A DNA stretch of 64,000 bases from JBLUOA01 sp048060095 (GCF_048060095.1 NZ_JBLUOA010000007.1:1-64000); one strand, 5' to 3'. Counted from the stretch's first letter, positions 51,751-60,750 are shown. Program-made: numbers and translations. Notes: a model not told the origin generated them from the letters alone.

Positions 51751-52539
51751 ATGAGTGAACTGCTATCCATCAAGGGGCGTACCGCATTTGTAACCGGAGC
51801 GGGTCAGGGCGTGGGCCGGCAAGTCGCGCTTTATCTGGCTGAACACGGGGCCGGTGCCGTCGTCGTCAACGATTTTCACGCCGAACGGGCCGAAAGCGTT
51901 GCCGCGGAAGTGGAGGCAGCCGGTGCAAAGGCGCTGCCGCTCGCGTTCGATGTGTCGGATTTCGACGCGGTCGGCGCGGCGTTTGCCGAGGCTCAGAACG
52001 CCTTCGGCGGCGTGGATATTCTGGTGAACAATGCAGGCAACGCCGGGCCGACATCGCGTCTTGACGATCTTGTCCCGTTTTGGGAGTCGGATCCCACCGA
52101 ATGGCGCCGCTGGATGGCGACCAATTTCGATGGGGTTCTGAACTGCACCCGACACGCCATGCCCTTGATGGTCAAAGGTGACTATGGGCGCATCGTGACC
52201 GTCATTTCCGACGCCGGTCGCGTCGGCGAGCCGCATCTGGCGGTTTATTCCGGAGCCAAGGCCGGTGCGGCAGGCTTCATGCGGGCCATCGCCAAGGCGG
52301 GTGGCCGGTTCGGGATCACCGCGAATTGCGTCGCCCTGGGGGGAACGAGAACGCCGGCTGTTGCCGACCTGATCCCGGATGCAGAGACCGAGAAGCGGGC
52401 ATTGTCGCAATATGTGATCCGCCGTCTGGGTGAGCCGGAAGATCCCGCCGGAATGATCCTGTTTCTCTGCTCGGATGCCGCCAGCTGGATCACCGGACAG
52501 ACCTATCCGGTGAATGGCGGGTATTCCTTTGCCTGCTAA
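51751..52539 (+). CDS. SDR family oxidoreductase
   Basis: This 262-residue SDR has TGAGQGVGRQVALYLAEHGAG near residue 15, VNNAGNAGP near 90, Ser in VISDAGRVGEPHL, and Tyr/Lys in VYSGAKAG. The SDAGRVG block also occurs in the BadH-like SDR at 23286, so the two are related. The end WITGQTYPVNGGYSFAC is normal for the family. The ATG at 51751 follows AGGAAAGGA and is 13 bp after the ATPase stop, so it is the last gene of the importer operon; a longer open frame upstream overlaps the ATPase and is rejected. It is probably a hydroxyacyl-CoA dehydrogenase. Confidence 0.85.
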   Translation: MSELLSIKGRTAFVTGAGQGVGRQVALYLAEHGAGAVVVNDFHAERAESVAAEVEAAGAKALPLAFDVSDFDAVGAAFAEAQNAFGGVDILVNNAGNAGPTSRLDDLVPFWESDPTEWRRWMATNFDGVLNCTRHAMPLMVKGDYGRIVTVISDAGRVGEPHLAVYSGAKAGAAGFMRAIAKAGGRFGITANCVALGGTRTPAVADLIPDAETEKRALSQYVIRRLGEPEDPAGMILFLCSDAASWITGQTYPVNGGYSFAC

Positions 52540-52564
52540 AGCCGACATCGGACGGAAGCCGCCT

Positions 52565-53668
52565 CTAGCTGGCGCTGTCCGAAAGAACGCTGTCATTGTC
52601 TGCGCCAAGCTCTGGTGGCAGGTCAGGGGCTGCGGTCTCGAAACCATCGAACTTCAGAGGCTGGATAACGAACGTCTCGGTCCTGCCGCTGTCATGCGCG
52701 ATCGTGCGCAGCAACTGTCGCGCACGCACATGGGGGTCGTCCAGCGTTTCGACCAAGGAATTGACCGGACCCCAAGGCACGCCCGCCTTGTCCAGAAGAT
52801 CGCCCCATTCGGCGCGCGTCTTGCCGACCAGAACCGCCGCGATCTCTTCGCGGAGCGTGTCCTTGCGGGCGACACGGTCGCGGCCTGTCAACGGCGCAAG
52901 ATCCGCTCTGTCGATCACATCGCAGAACGGTTGCCAGAACCAGTCCTCATGCGCGATGGACAAGGTCATGAGCTTGCCGTCCTTGCAGGTGAACACGCCG
53001 TAGCCCGGTTCGGCGATGAACTCGCCCAGCGGTGTGCCGTTGGCCGCCGGAACAAGGAATGCCGTCAACATCGAAACCACAGCGTCCGACATGGACACGT
53101 CCACGAAACGCCCCTGTCCCGTCCGCTGGCACGATACGACCGCCGACAGGATTGCGATCGCCGCGAACAACGCCGCGCCCACATCCGCGAGGGGGATCGC
53201 CGGAACAGGGCCCGGTTGCCCCGCATCGGCCTGATCGGCCAGCAGGCCGCCAACGCCTTCGTAGCTCAGGTCGTGGCCGGCACGGTCACGATAGGGGCCG
53301 TCCTGCCCGTAACCCGAAATCGACACGTAGACCAGCCGCGGGTTGACGCCACGCAAGTCCTCGAACCCGGCGCCCAAGGCTGCGAGCTTTCCAGGGCGGA
53401 ACCCTTCGACGATAACATCCGAAACCTTGGCCAGTTCGCGAAACCGTGCCAGCCCCTCGGCCGATTTCAGATCCAGCGCGACGCTGCGCTTGCCCCGGTT
53501 CAGAGCCCGGAACAACGGCGGAAACTGCCGGGCCGGATCACCGATGCCCGGACGTTCGATCATGATCACCTCGGCCCCCATGTCGGACAACAGCATTGTC
53601 GCATAGGGACCGGGAAATTGTTCGGCAAGGCTGAGAATCCTCAGACCGGTCAGGGGTGCATTGCTCAT
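52565..53668 (-). CDS. Class III CoA-transferase (CaiB/BaiF family)
   Basis: This 367-residue CoA-transferase has LSLAEQFPGPYATMLLSDMGAEVIMIERP at the N terminus, LDLKSAEGL near residue 65, ISGYGQDGPYRDRAGHD near 118, and the probable catalytic Asp162 in PLADVGAALFAA. It moves CoA from one acyl-CoA to a free acid through an aspartyl-CoA intermediate, a way to activate substrate without ATP. The ATG at 53668 has GGAGAC just upstream. It is monocistronic, convergent with the SDR (25-bp gap) and divergent from the crotonase operon; no island-type palindrome was found in this 112-bp divergent gap. Confidence 0.87.
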   Translation of the reverse strand: MSNAPLTGLRILSLAEQFPGPYATMLLSDMGAEVIMIERPGIGDPARQFPPLFRALNRGKRSVALDLKSAEGLARFRELAKVSDVIVEGFRPGKLAALGAGFEDLRGVNPRLVYVSISGYGQDGPYRDRAGHDLSYEGVGGLLADQADAGQPGPVPAIPLADVGAALFAAIAILSAVVSCQRTGQGRFVDVSMSDAVVSMLTAFLVPAANGTPLGEFIAEPGYGVFTCKDGKLMTLSIAHEDWFWQPFCDVIDRADLAPLTGRDRVARKDTLREEIAAVLVGKTRAEWGDLLDKAGVPWGPVNSLVETLDDPHVRARQLLRTIAHDSGRTETFVIQPLKFDGFETAAPDLPPELGADNDSVLSDSAS

Positions 53669-53780
53669 ATCAGTCTCCAGCTCTTGTTTTGTCCGCGTGC
53701 GGGTCCGCGCCAGTGCAGCGCAGATGGCCGCAAAAGGCAAGGCGAAAAACCAAAATTCCTCTATTAATCAGGAGCTTGTA

Positions 53781-54569
53781 ATGATTGAAGCAAGGCAGAC
53801 GCTATTTGTTGAGCGGGTAGCAAAAACTGAATGGATTACCTTTCAGCGCACCGAACAGCTCAACGCGATGTCAACGCAGATGTTGCGAGAGATCGCGGCC
53901 GCGCTGGAGGCCGCTCTGGCCGACGATGCGGTTCGCACAATTGTCCTGACCGGTTCGGGGCGAGCGTTCTGCGCCGGTGCCGATCTGAAAGAAGTTGCTG
54001 GCGCCAAACATGCACCGGGCGAGCCAGATCTGCTTGATCTTGTCGATCACACGTTTGGACTGATGCGACATGGCCCTAAACCCGTGATCGCCGCCGTGAA
54101 CGGGCTGGCCATGGCGGGCGGTCTGGAAATGGTGATGGCCTGCGATCTGGTCTTTGCCGCCGAAAGCGCCCAGTTGGGCGACGCACACTCCAATTTCGGG
54201 GTCTTTCCCGGAGCAGGCGGTGCGGCGATCCTGCCGCGCAGGATTGGCCTGAACCGCGCGAAATACCTGCTGTTCTCGGGCGAGAACGTTTCGGCGCGGG
54301 ACATGATGGACTGGGGGCTGGTCAACAAGGTCGTCGCGGACGAAGACCTGCGCGACGCGGTGCAGACCTTTACCAACAGACTGGCAGACAAAAGCCCGGC
54401 GGTCTTGCGCCGCATGAAGAGGGTCGCCAACCGATCAATGGACGTGGATGAAACCGCCGCCCTGGCCGAAGAGATGCTGAATCTGCGCGCGCACATGCGG
54501 TCCTGGGACATGCACGAGGGCCTGTCGGCGTTCAATGAAAAACGAAAACCGCAGTTTCGCGGATACTAG
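53781..54569 (+). CDS. Enoyl-CoA hydratase/isomerase family protein
   Basis: This 262-residue crotonase has RAFCAGADLKEVAG near residue 55, NGLAMAGGLEMVMACD near 105 retaining the first catalytic Glu, and LGDAHSNFGVFPGAGGAAIL. As in the crotonase at 32971 the second Glu position is His (GDxHxxFG). It ends in the common FNEKRKPQFRGY. The ATG at 53781 has CAGGAG upstream. It is first of a three-gene operon with an SCP2 thiolase and an acyl-CoA dehydrogenase, so it fits a complete beta-oxidation round with a separate hydroxyacyl dehydrogenase. Confidence 0.85.
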   Translation: MIEARQTLFVERVAKTEWITFQRTEQLNAMSTQMLREIAAALEAALADDAVRTIVLTGSGRAFCAGADLKEVAGAKHAPGEPDLLDLVDHTFGLMRHGPKPVIAAVNGLAMAGGLEMVMACDLVFAAESAQLGDAHSNFGVFPGAGGAAILPRRIGLNRAKYLLFSGENVSARDMMDWGLVNKVVADEDLRDAVQTFTNRLADKSPAVLRRMKRVANRSMDVDETAALAEEMLNLRAHMRSWDMHEGLSAFNEKRKPQFRGY

Positions 54570-54585
54570 ATCAGGAGGACAAACG

Positions 54586-55824
54586 ATGCAGGACATTTAC
54601 GTCGTTGGCGTCGGGATGACGCCGTTCGGAAAATTCCGGGACAGAACCATCAAGGCCATGACCGGCGAGGCCGTCGCCGCCGCCCTTTCAGACGCCGGAG
54701 TTACGGCTGATCGCATCGACGGCGCGTTCTTCTCGAACGCGGTGCAGGGCCACATGGAAGGCCAGCACATGATACGGGGCGAGATCGCGCTACGCGAGAT
54801 GGGCATTCAGGGTATTCCGGTGGTGAATGTCGAAAACGCCTGTGCCAGCGCCTCGACCGGGTTCAAACTGGCGGTGGATTTTCTCAAGGCGGGCAATGGC
54901 GATTGCTGCCTCGCCGTAGGCGTCGAAAAGATGTATTCCGACGACCGCGCGTTGATGTTTTCGGCCTTCGACAGCGGCTGGGACGTCAGCAACGGCGACG
55001 AGGTCGCGCAACGGCTGGCCGATCTGGGTGCCGGAGTCGAGGAACCCGAAGGATCGAAATCGCCCAAGCCCTACAGCGTGTTCATGGATGTCTACGCAGG
55101 CTTCGCGCGGTTGCACATGAAAACCTTTGGCACCACGCAGGAACAGTTCGCCGCCGTCGCCGCCAAGAACCACGCACATTCCGCACATAACCCGCTGGCG
55201 CAGTACCGCGATGTAATGAGTGTCGATCAGGTTCTGGCCGCCCCGCCCATCACCTATCCGCTAACGCTGCCGATGTGCGCCCCGATCTCGGACGGTGCCG
55301 CGGCGGCGGTGCTTTGTACGGACGAGGGCCTCAAACGGCTGGGGCTCGATCCCGCTCGCGCGATCAAGGTCAAGGCCGCGATCTTGCGCTCGGGCACCGA
55401 CCGTCCGCCGGAAGATTACAAGAACCACCTGACCCGGCTGGCCGCGCTTCAGGCATATGAACAGGCCGGGCTCGGCCCCGAGGATATGTCGGTGGCCGAA
55501 GTGCATGACGCCACGGCCGTCGGTGAAGTGATCCAGATCGAGAACCTCGGGTTTGTCGAATTCGGTGAGGGCGGCCCGGCCAGCTTGCGCGGCGACACAA
55601 AGATCGGCGGACGCATTCCGGTGAACCCCTCGGGCGGATTGGAATCCAAGGGCCACCCGGTCGGGGCCACCGGTATCGGGCAGGTCTTTGAACTGGTCAC
55701 GCAACTGCGCGGCGAAGCCGGCGCGCGTCAAGTCGAAGGGGCGCAGAACGCCATCGCCGAAAACGGTGGGGGCTTGCACGGGGTAGAAGAAGCTGCCGCC
55801 TGTGTCACCATTCTCGGCTGCTGA
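54586..55824 (+). CDS. SCP2-type thiolase family protein
   Basis: This 412-residue thiolase-like protein has VNVENACASASTGFKLAV near residue 80 with the probable nucleophilic Cys, AEVHDATAVGE near 305, and the GHPVGATGIGQVFEL motif near 370. The His found in many thiolases at the HDC(F) position is preserved as EVHD. It is related to the thiolase at 8309 but differs in length and near the nucleophile (VENACAS versus NNNCST), so the two probably cleave different 3-ketoacyl-CoA. The ATG at 54586 follows CAGGAGGAC. It is second in its operon. Confidence 0.86.
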   Translation: MQDIYVVGVGMTPFGKFRDRTIKAMTGEAVAAALSDAGVTADRIDGAFFSNAVQGHMEGQHMIRGEIALREMGIQGIPVVNVENACASASTGFKLAVDFLKAGNGDCCLAVGVEKMYSDDRALMFSAFDSGWDVSNGDEVAQRLADLGAGVEEPEGSKSPKPYSVFMDVYAGFARLHMKTFGTTQEQFAAVAAKNHAHSAHNPLAQYRDVMSVDQVLAAPPITYPLTLPMCAPISDGAAAAVLCTDEGLKRLGLDPARAIKVKAAILRSGTDRPPEDYKNHLTRLAALQAYEQAGLGPEDMSVAEVHDATAVGEVIQIENLGFVEFGEGGPASLRGDTKIGGRIPVNPSGGLESKGHPVGATGIGQVFELVTQLRGEAGARQVEGAQNAIAENGGGLHGVEEAAACVTILGC

Positions 55825-55840
55825 AACAAGGAAAAGAATT

Positions 55841-57007
55841 ATGGAAAACGTGATCGCCGCCGCTCAGGCAATCTATACAGACGAGCAACGCATGTTGCTG
55901 GAGAACTTCCGCAAGATGGCCGAGGCAGAGTTCGCTCCGCTGGCCGAGAAATACGAAGACCTCGGACACCCGCCCGATGCGAAAACGCTGAAGTCCCTGT
56001 TCGCCAAGGTCGAGGAATTCGGGCTGATCAGCGGCCTGATCCCCGAGAAAGACGGCGGTGCCGGAATCGACCGCATGACCTATGGCATCCTTTACGAGGA
56101 ACTGGCCCGGATATGGGCAGATCTGGCAATTGCGGTCCTGATCCAAGGCCACGCCGTGTTTGCGGTCAACCTTCTGGGAAATCCGGCGCAGAAAGAGGCC
56201 TATCTGAAGCCGCTCCTGCGCAGCGAACGGATCTGTGCCACCTGTATTTCCGAACCAGAGGTCGGCTCGAACGTGCGCGAGGTCAAAACCCGCGCAGACC
56301 GCGAGGGCGACAAGATTTTAGTCACCGGCCAGAAGCTCTGGATTTCCAATGGGGCCCAGTCGGATTTCGCCATCGTTGTCTGCAATCTGGACGACGGTAT
56401 TTCCATGGTCATCGTCGACCGTGACACCGGCGGATACGAAAGCCGCGAATTGCGCAAGCTGGGGCTTGTCGGTGCTTCGACCTGCGAATTGTTTTTCGAC
56501 CGGGCCGAAACCACCGCCGAACATGTTCTCGGCAATGCAGGCGGGGGCCTGTTCCAGACTTTGAAGCTGTTTGAAAGCGCACGCGTGTTTGTCGGCCTGA
56601 CCAGCATTGGCATTGCCCAGGCCGCACTGGAATGTGCCGTCAAATATGCACAGGATCGCGAACAGCATGGCAAGCCGATCGGCGGGCACCAGTTGATTCA
56701 AGGCTATCTGGCCGATATGGCCACACACTTGGATGCCGCGCGCCTGTTGTGCCAGCGCGGGCTGCAACTTCTGGATCTGGGCGTGCGTTGCGACACCCAG
56801 ACCTCGATGGCGAAATGGTATGCGACGGAAATGGCTGTCGAAATCGCCGGCAAGGCCGTGCAGATACACGGCGGCAACGGCATCACAAAGGAGTTTCCCG
56901 TCGAACGGCACTTCCGCAATGCCAAGGTAATGCCAATCCCGGACGGAACGACCGAGATCCAGAAGCTGGTCATTGGGCGCAACCTGACGGGCCTGAATGC
57001 GTTCTGA
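55841..57007 (+). CDS. Acyl-CoA dehydrogenase with Asp at the catalytic position
   Basis: This 388-residue acyl-CoA dehydrogenase has CISEPEVGSNVREVKT near residue 135, GQKLWISNGAQSDFAIV near 163 and REQHGKPIGGHQLIQ near 273. At the C-terminal base position, normally Glu, it has Asp368 in IPDGTTEIQKL; the isovaleryl-type position is not Glu (ESARVF). This is the same change as in the dehydrogenase at 31793, found in dehydrogenases of cyclic acyl-CoA. The ATG at 55841 follows CAAGGAAAAG. It ends the three-gene operon. Confidence 0.86.
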   Translation: MENVIAAAQAIYTDEQRMLLENFRKMAEAEFAPLAEKYEDLGHPPDAKTLKSLFAKVEEFGLISGLIPEKDGGAGIDRMTYGILYEELARIWADLAIAVLIQGHAVFAVNLLGNPAQKEAYLKPLLRSERICATCISEPEVGSNVREVKTRADREGDKILVTGQKLWISNGAQSDFAIVVCNLDDGISMVIVDRDTGGYESRELRKLGLVGASTCELFFDRAETTAEHVLGNAGGGLFQTLKLFESARVFVGLTSIGIAQAALECAVKYAQDREQHGKPIGGHQLIQGYLADMATHLDAARLLCQRGLQLLDLGVRCDTQTSMAKWYATEMAVEIAGKAVQIHGGNGITKEFPVERHFRNAKVMPIPDGTTEIQKLVIGRNLTGLNAF

Positions 57008-57016
57008 AACACGCCC

Positions 57017-57065
57017 GGGCGGGAACGGCACAGACAATGCAGCCACTTCATGATCGTTCCCGCCC
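57017..57065. terminator. Long-loop inverted repeat between convergent genes
   Basis: GGGCGGGAACG (57017-57027) and CGTTCCCGCCC (57055-57065) are perfect 11-bp arms separated by 27 bp. It lies between the dehydrogenase stop (57007) and the convergent remnant (57121). It probably terminates transcription from the left; a repeat of another kind cannot be excluded. Confidence 0.5.
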
Positions 57066-57120
57066 AACGGCGTTACGCAGTTTGATCCAGGCTTTGCCTC
57101 GGGCCGGGGGGGCAAGGTAG

Positions 57121-57621
57121 TCAGCCCCGCAGGGCCGAGATGCCCAAAGCCCCCTGCGCCAGAAGCAGCGCCTGAAGCTGGTTGGTGCCTTCAGCAATCG
57201 TGAGATGTCGCACATCGCGATAGTAGCGTTCGACCGGGAAATCACGGGTGTAGCCCGCCCCGCCGTGCACCTGCAAGGCGGTCTCGCAAACCCGCAGTGC
57301 CGTGTCGGAATTGTGGCGCTTGGCCATGGAACAGGCCCGGCCGCGATCCGGCGCCCCACGATCCAGTGCGTCGGCGGTGCGGCAGGCCAGCAGCCGCGAG
57401 GTTTCCACGCCAGTCATCATTTCAGCGATCATCTGCTGTACCAGCTGAAACCCTCCGATCTTACGTCCGAACTGTTCTCGCTCGCCCGCATAGCGCAGCG
57501 CCGCCTCATAGGCTGCAATTGACAGGCCGAGACAGGTGAAGGAAACGAAACAGCGACCCACATTTAGGTAATGCTTGGCGATGGCGAACGCCTCGCCCTC
57601 GGCGCCGATCAGTCCCTCTTT
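57121..57621 (-). pseudogene. Acyl-CoA dehydrogenase, C-terminal remnant (5'-truncated)
   Basis: Read leftward, family-like sequence begins abruptly with KEGLIGAEGEAFAIAKHYLNVGR directly after an in-frame stop (57622-57624). It continues through YAGEREQFGRKIGGFQLVQQ, QVHGGAGYTRDFPVERYYRD and AEGTNQLQALL to a normal C terminus. The catalytic Glu is in AEGTNQLQ. The N-terminal half, with the FAD and substrate site, is missing, and no start codon with a ribosome site is seen; the GTG at 57561 inside the fragment has no good context. It is therefore most likely a pseudogene left by a rearrangement at 57622. Confidence 0.75.
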
Positions 57622-57664
57622 TTAGTGAAGTCGGACCATATTTCACGATTGCTGATTCAGACGT

Positions 57665-58468
57665 TCAGCAGGTCAGGGACCGTTGACTCATCTTTCTCAG
57701 ATTTCGAACGATTTCTTCGCGCATGATCCCTACGATCTTTTTCTCGGACCGCAAGATAACATCAGTTGGAGCACCAACCCCGACAGCGAAAAGCCGCGAA
57801 CTCAGGTGGTTAGGAAACGGCATGGAAATTAAGCCGCTCCCTTGAACCACCTGATCGGTTGACAGGTAGTAGCCTCTGGCTCGAGTTTCTGCCAGCGAGG
57901 CAACGAAGGCCTTCACGTCCACTGCCGGTTTGTCGGGCGCGCGATAGGCGTTGATCTTGCGGAACAGACTACACACTTCTTCGTCGCTGAAACGGCTCAT
58001 CAGAACGCGCCCAACACCCGAATTCCCCAGCGGACGACGCGTCCCGAGTGATATGTGGTGGATCGGCGATTCTTTCGGACGGATAACTTGAACGTATTCG
58101 GCTTCGTCCCCGTTCTTAGTTGCCAAAACCACCACATGCTGTGTGCGTTCCGAAATTGTCCTTAGCAGCCGGTGGATCGTGCCTTCGCCGAACAGATCTG
58201 GATTCATCCACGAACCCAAAAGCGGAACGCGCTCGGTGGGAAAGTAACTCTTCCTCCGGGCGTCGTGCGAGAGAAATCCAAGCTTGACCAAGCTTTTAAG
58301 CAGCGCCGAGGTGCTCGACTGTGGGTACCCCAGTTCCTTGGCCACTTCAACGACCGACAGCGGACGGCGAACTTCATCGAAGTACACCAAAGTTTGACAG
58401 GTGCGCGCCACCGATTTCACGATGTGATCGCCGCCTGTCTTTACCAAGGCCTGGTGCGCGTTTTCCAT
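57665..58468 (-). CDS. IclR family transcriptional regulator
   Basis: This 267-residue regulator has an N-terminal winged HTH, with residues about 15-75 including VVEVAKELGYPQSSTSALLKSL. The IclR effector domain follows, with HHISLGTRRPLGNSGVGRVLMSRFSDEE near residue 135 and GYYLSTDQVVQGSGLISMPF near 205. IclR proteins usually sense an aromatic or short organic acid. The gene has a very good GGGGAGGGG ribosome site. An imperfect island-type palindrome is at 58536-58551, 67 bp upstream. It lies between the dehydrogenase remnant and the NDP-forming synthetase and could regulate the genes to its right. Confidence 0.9.
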   Translation of the reverse strand: MENAHQALVKTGGDHIVKSVARTCQTLVYFDEVRRPLSVVEVAKELGYPQSSTSALLKSLVKLGFLSHDARRKSYFPTERVPLLGSWMNPDLFGEGTIHRLLRTISERTQHVVVLATKNGDEAEYVQVIRPKESPIHHISLGTRRPLGNSGVGRVLMSRFSDEEVCSLFRKINAYRAPDKPAVDVKAFVASLAETRARGYYLSTDQVVQGSGLISMPFPNHLSSRLFAVGVGAPTDVILRSEKKIVGIMREEIVRNLRKMSQRSLTC

Positions 58469-58535
58469 GTTCCCCTCCCCTGCGTGCGATTATGTGCACA
58501 GCGTTCTGTAAAGCAGAATGATTGCGCATACAGAT

Positions 58536-58551
58536 TCTGTCAACTGTTAGA
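58536..58551. promoter_or_regulatory. Degenerate island-type operator upstream of iclR
   Basis: TCTGTCAACTGTTAGA has an intact right half (TGTTAGA) but two mismatches in the left half. It sits 67 bp from the iclR start in a 143-bp gap. It may be a weak site or chance. Confidence 0.35.
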
Positions 58552-58611
58552 AAATCGCAGGAGGCGCGCCACTCGCGGCTTGGATAGCAAGAGAGATTTC
58601 GGCCTCGGTTA

Positions 58612-60726
58612 TCAGTGGCCTCGTCGCTTGGTGGGTATGATCACACCGTCAGCGGCGACAGCGCCCTGCCCGCTGGCCCCGACGATCAATGGATTGACAT
58701 CAATGGTCTCAAGCGCTGCCCCGTGATGCACTGCAAAGGCAGACAGCCGCGCAAGAGCGTCGGCGAGCGCGTCGATGTCGCGTTCGGGCGCGCCCCGGAA
58801 TGCGTCCAGAAGTTTGCGGCTGCGGATTTCGTCAATCATGCGATGCGCTTCGGCCGGGCCGAACGGCGCAACACGGAACGACACGTCTTCGAGAGCCTCG
58901 ACAAACACGCCGCCCAGACCGAACATGACCACCGGCCCGAAAGCCGGGTCATGGGTCACGCCAAGAATGGCTTCCAGTCCGGGCGCTGCCTGTTCGGCGA
59001 CGACAAGCCCGTCGATCCGCGCGTCGGGTATTTTCTCGGATGCCAGCTTCAGGATCCGTGCCCCGGCGGCGCGGACATCTTCGACCGAACGCAGGTCCAG
59101 CGCAACGCCCCCGATGTCGGATTTGTGCAGGATGTCGGGCGAGGCAATCTTCAGCACAACTGGGAATCCCATTTCTTGCGCGGCCTGGGCTGCCGCTTCG
59201 GGGGTGGTGGCCAGGGTTTCGTGCACGATCCCGATGCCGGCCTCGGCAAGCAGGGCCTTGGCCTCGATCTCGTTCACCATTCCGTCCGGCAACGGCGACA
59301 GGTTAGACAGTTCGGGTATCGGATCATTTTCGCCTGCCCGCGCGAAGGATCGGGCGAAATAGCGCAACGCGGCCATCGCGCGGACGGCGCGGGTCGGTTC
59401 CTCGAACACGATGAACCCTGACTTTTCATATGCGGCACGACCCTCTGGCTCTGTCAGCGAACAGAACAGCATCGGCCGACCGGGATACTTCTCGCGAATC
59501 CGCTCCAGACCGCTTCGAATGGCTTCGTTCAGGTCGGCGACAAGACCGACCGTGGACATAAAGATAATGGCTCCGTCGATCTCGCCGTCGCCAAACAACA
59601 CATCCATGTTGGTCTCCAGCAGGTCGATCTGGTTGACCAGCTGCGCCGTCACATCGACCGGGTTGCGTACACCCGCGAAGGGCAGCACCTCTTTCAGCTT
59701 TTTCTGAGCGTGATCGGGAAGCGCAGGCACGTCCAGTTTCAGCTTTTCGGCTTCGTCGGCCATCAGCACCCCGACGCCGCCCGAGACCGTCACAAGGCCC
59801 AGCCGGTCGCCCTGCATCATCGAATCGGACTCCGCGCAAGCGTAAGTCACATCGAACAATTCATCGACCGATTGCGCCCGATAAACACCGTATTGCCGGA
59901 AAGCCGCGTCATAGACCGCGTCGGCCCCCGCCAACGAGGCGGTATGCGACTGCGCGGCCTCTGCTCCGACCGCGCTGCGCCCGACCTTCATCATGACCAC
60001 CGGCTTTTCCCGGGCGCGCGCCAGCTCCAGTGCCTCGACCAGCCTGTCGCGATCGGTTGCGCCTTCGAGATATCCCATGATGACGCGGGTATTATCATCT
60101 TGTGCGCAATAGGCCACGGCATCGGCAAAATCGACATCGCAGGAATTCCCCGTCGTCGCCCAGATGTTGACCCCAAGTCCGCGCATTCGAACAAGCGTCA
60201 TGCAATACGATCCGAAAGCGCCGCTCTGGCTGACGATCGACACGCCGCCGGGTTTTGGCAGGTGCTTTTCGACCCCAGGCGTGAATGTTGCATAGAGGTT
60301 GTGGCGAACATTGGCGATGCCAAGGCAGTTCGGCCCCACAAGTCGCATGCCGTCCTCGCGCGCAATGTCTACCATGCGCGCCTGCAGCGCGGCCCCTTCG
60401 GCATCGACCTCCGAGAACCCCGAACTGAAGATCACCGCCCCCCGCACACCGCGGGCCGCGCATTGTTCGACTGCCTGAACGGCCAGCGGCGCAGGCAGCG
60501 CGATCACAGCCAGGTCCGGTGTCGCGGGCGCCTCCGAGATCGACGGATACGCCGTCAGGCCCTGCACCTCGGGCGATCTCGGGTTGATAGGCAGGATCGG
60601 GCCGTCGAAGCCGTGCCGCTTGAGAAAGTCTACCGGCCTGCCGCCGATGCGCTTGGGGTCGCTTGAGGCGCCAATCACAGCCACTGATCGAGGGTTGAAA
60701 ATGGCATCCATTCCGTGAATTCGCAT
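58612..60726 (-). CDS. NDP-forming acyl-CoA synthetase (acetyl-CoA synthetase, ADP-forming type)
   Basis: This 704-residue single-chain synthetase has an N-terminal CoA-binding domain (NPRSVAVIGASSDPKRIG, GPNCLGIANV), middle succinyl-CoA-ligase-like domains (SQSGAFGSYCMT near residue 165, VTVSGGVGVLMADEAEKL near 315), and a C-terminal ATP-grasp domain from about 485 (LAEAGIGIVHETLAT, GFPVVLKIASPDILHKSDIGGV). It interconverts acyl-CoA, ADP and phosphate with acid, CoA and ATP, so it can activate an acid or save energy. The start at 60726 has AAGGAAG. It lies 24 bp after the dehydrogenase in the operon reading leftward from 63162. Confidence 0.88.
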   Translation of the reverse strand: MRIHGMDAIFNPRSVAVIGASSDPKRIGGRPVDFLKRHGFDGPILPINPRSPEVQGLTAYPSISEAPATPDLAVIALPAPLAVQAVEQCAARGVRGAVIFSSGFSEVDAEGAALQARMVDIAREDGMRLVGPNCLGIANVRHNLYATFTPGVEKHLPKPGGVSIVSQSGAFGSYCMTLVRMRGLGVNIWATTGNSCDVDFADAVAYCAQDDNTRVIMGYLEGATDRDRLVEALELARAREKPVVMMKVGRSAVGAEAAQSHTASLAGADAVYDAAFRQYGVYRAQSVDELFDVTYACAESDSMMQGDRLGLVTVSGGVGVLMADEAEKLKLDVPALPDHAQKKLKEVLPFAGVRNPVDVTAQLVNQIDLLETNMDVLFGDGEIDGAIIFMSTVGLVADLNEAIRSGLERIREKYPGRPMLFCSLTEPEGRAAYEKSGFIVFEEPTRAVRAMAALRYFARSFARAGENDPIPELSNLSPLPDGMVNEIEAKALLAEAGIGIVHETLATTPEAAAQAAQEMGFPVVLKIASPDILHKSDIGGVALDLRSVEDVRAAGARILKLASEKIPDARIDGLVVAEQAAPGLEAILGVTHDPAFGPVVMFGLGGVFVEALEDVSFRVAPFGPAEAHRMIDEIRSRKLLDAFRGAPERDIDALADALARLSAFAVHHGAALETIDVNPLIVGASGQGAVAADGVIIPTKRRGH

Positions 60727-60750
60727 GGGTCTTCCTTTGATTCTTTCGTA

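Noticed and set aside
57121..57561. A complete 146-residue acyl-CoA dehydrogenase-like gene starting at GTG 57561
   Set aside because: Family sequence continues upstream in frame to 57621, so the GTG is internal and the gene is a truncated remnant.
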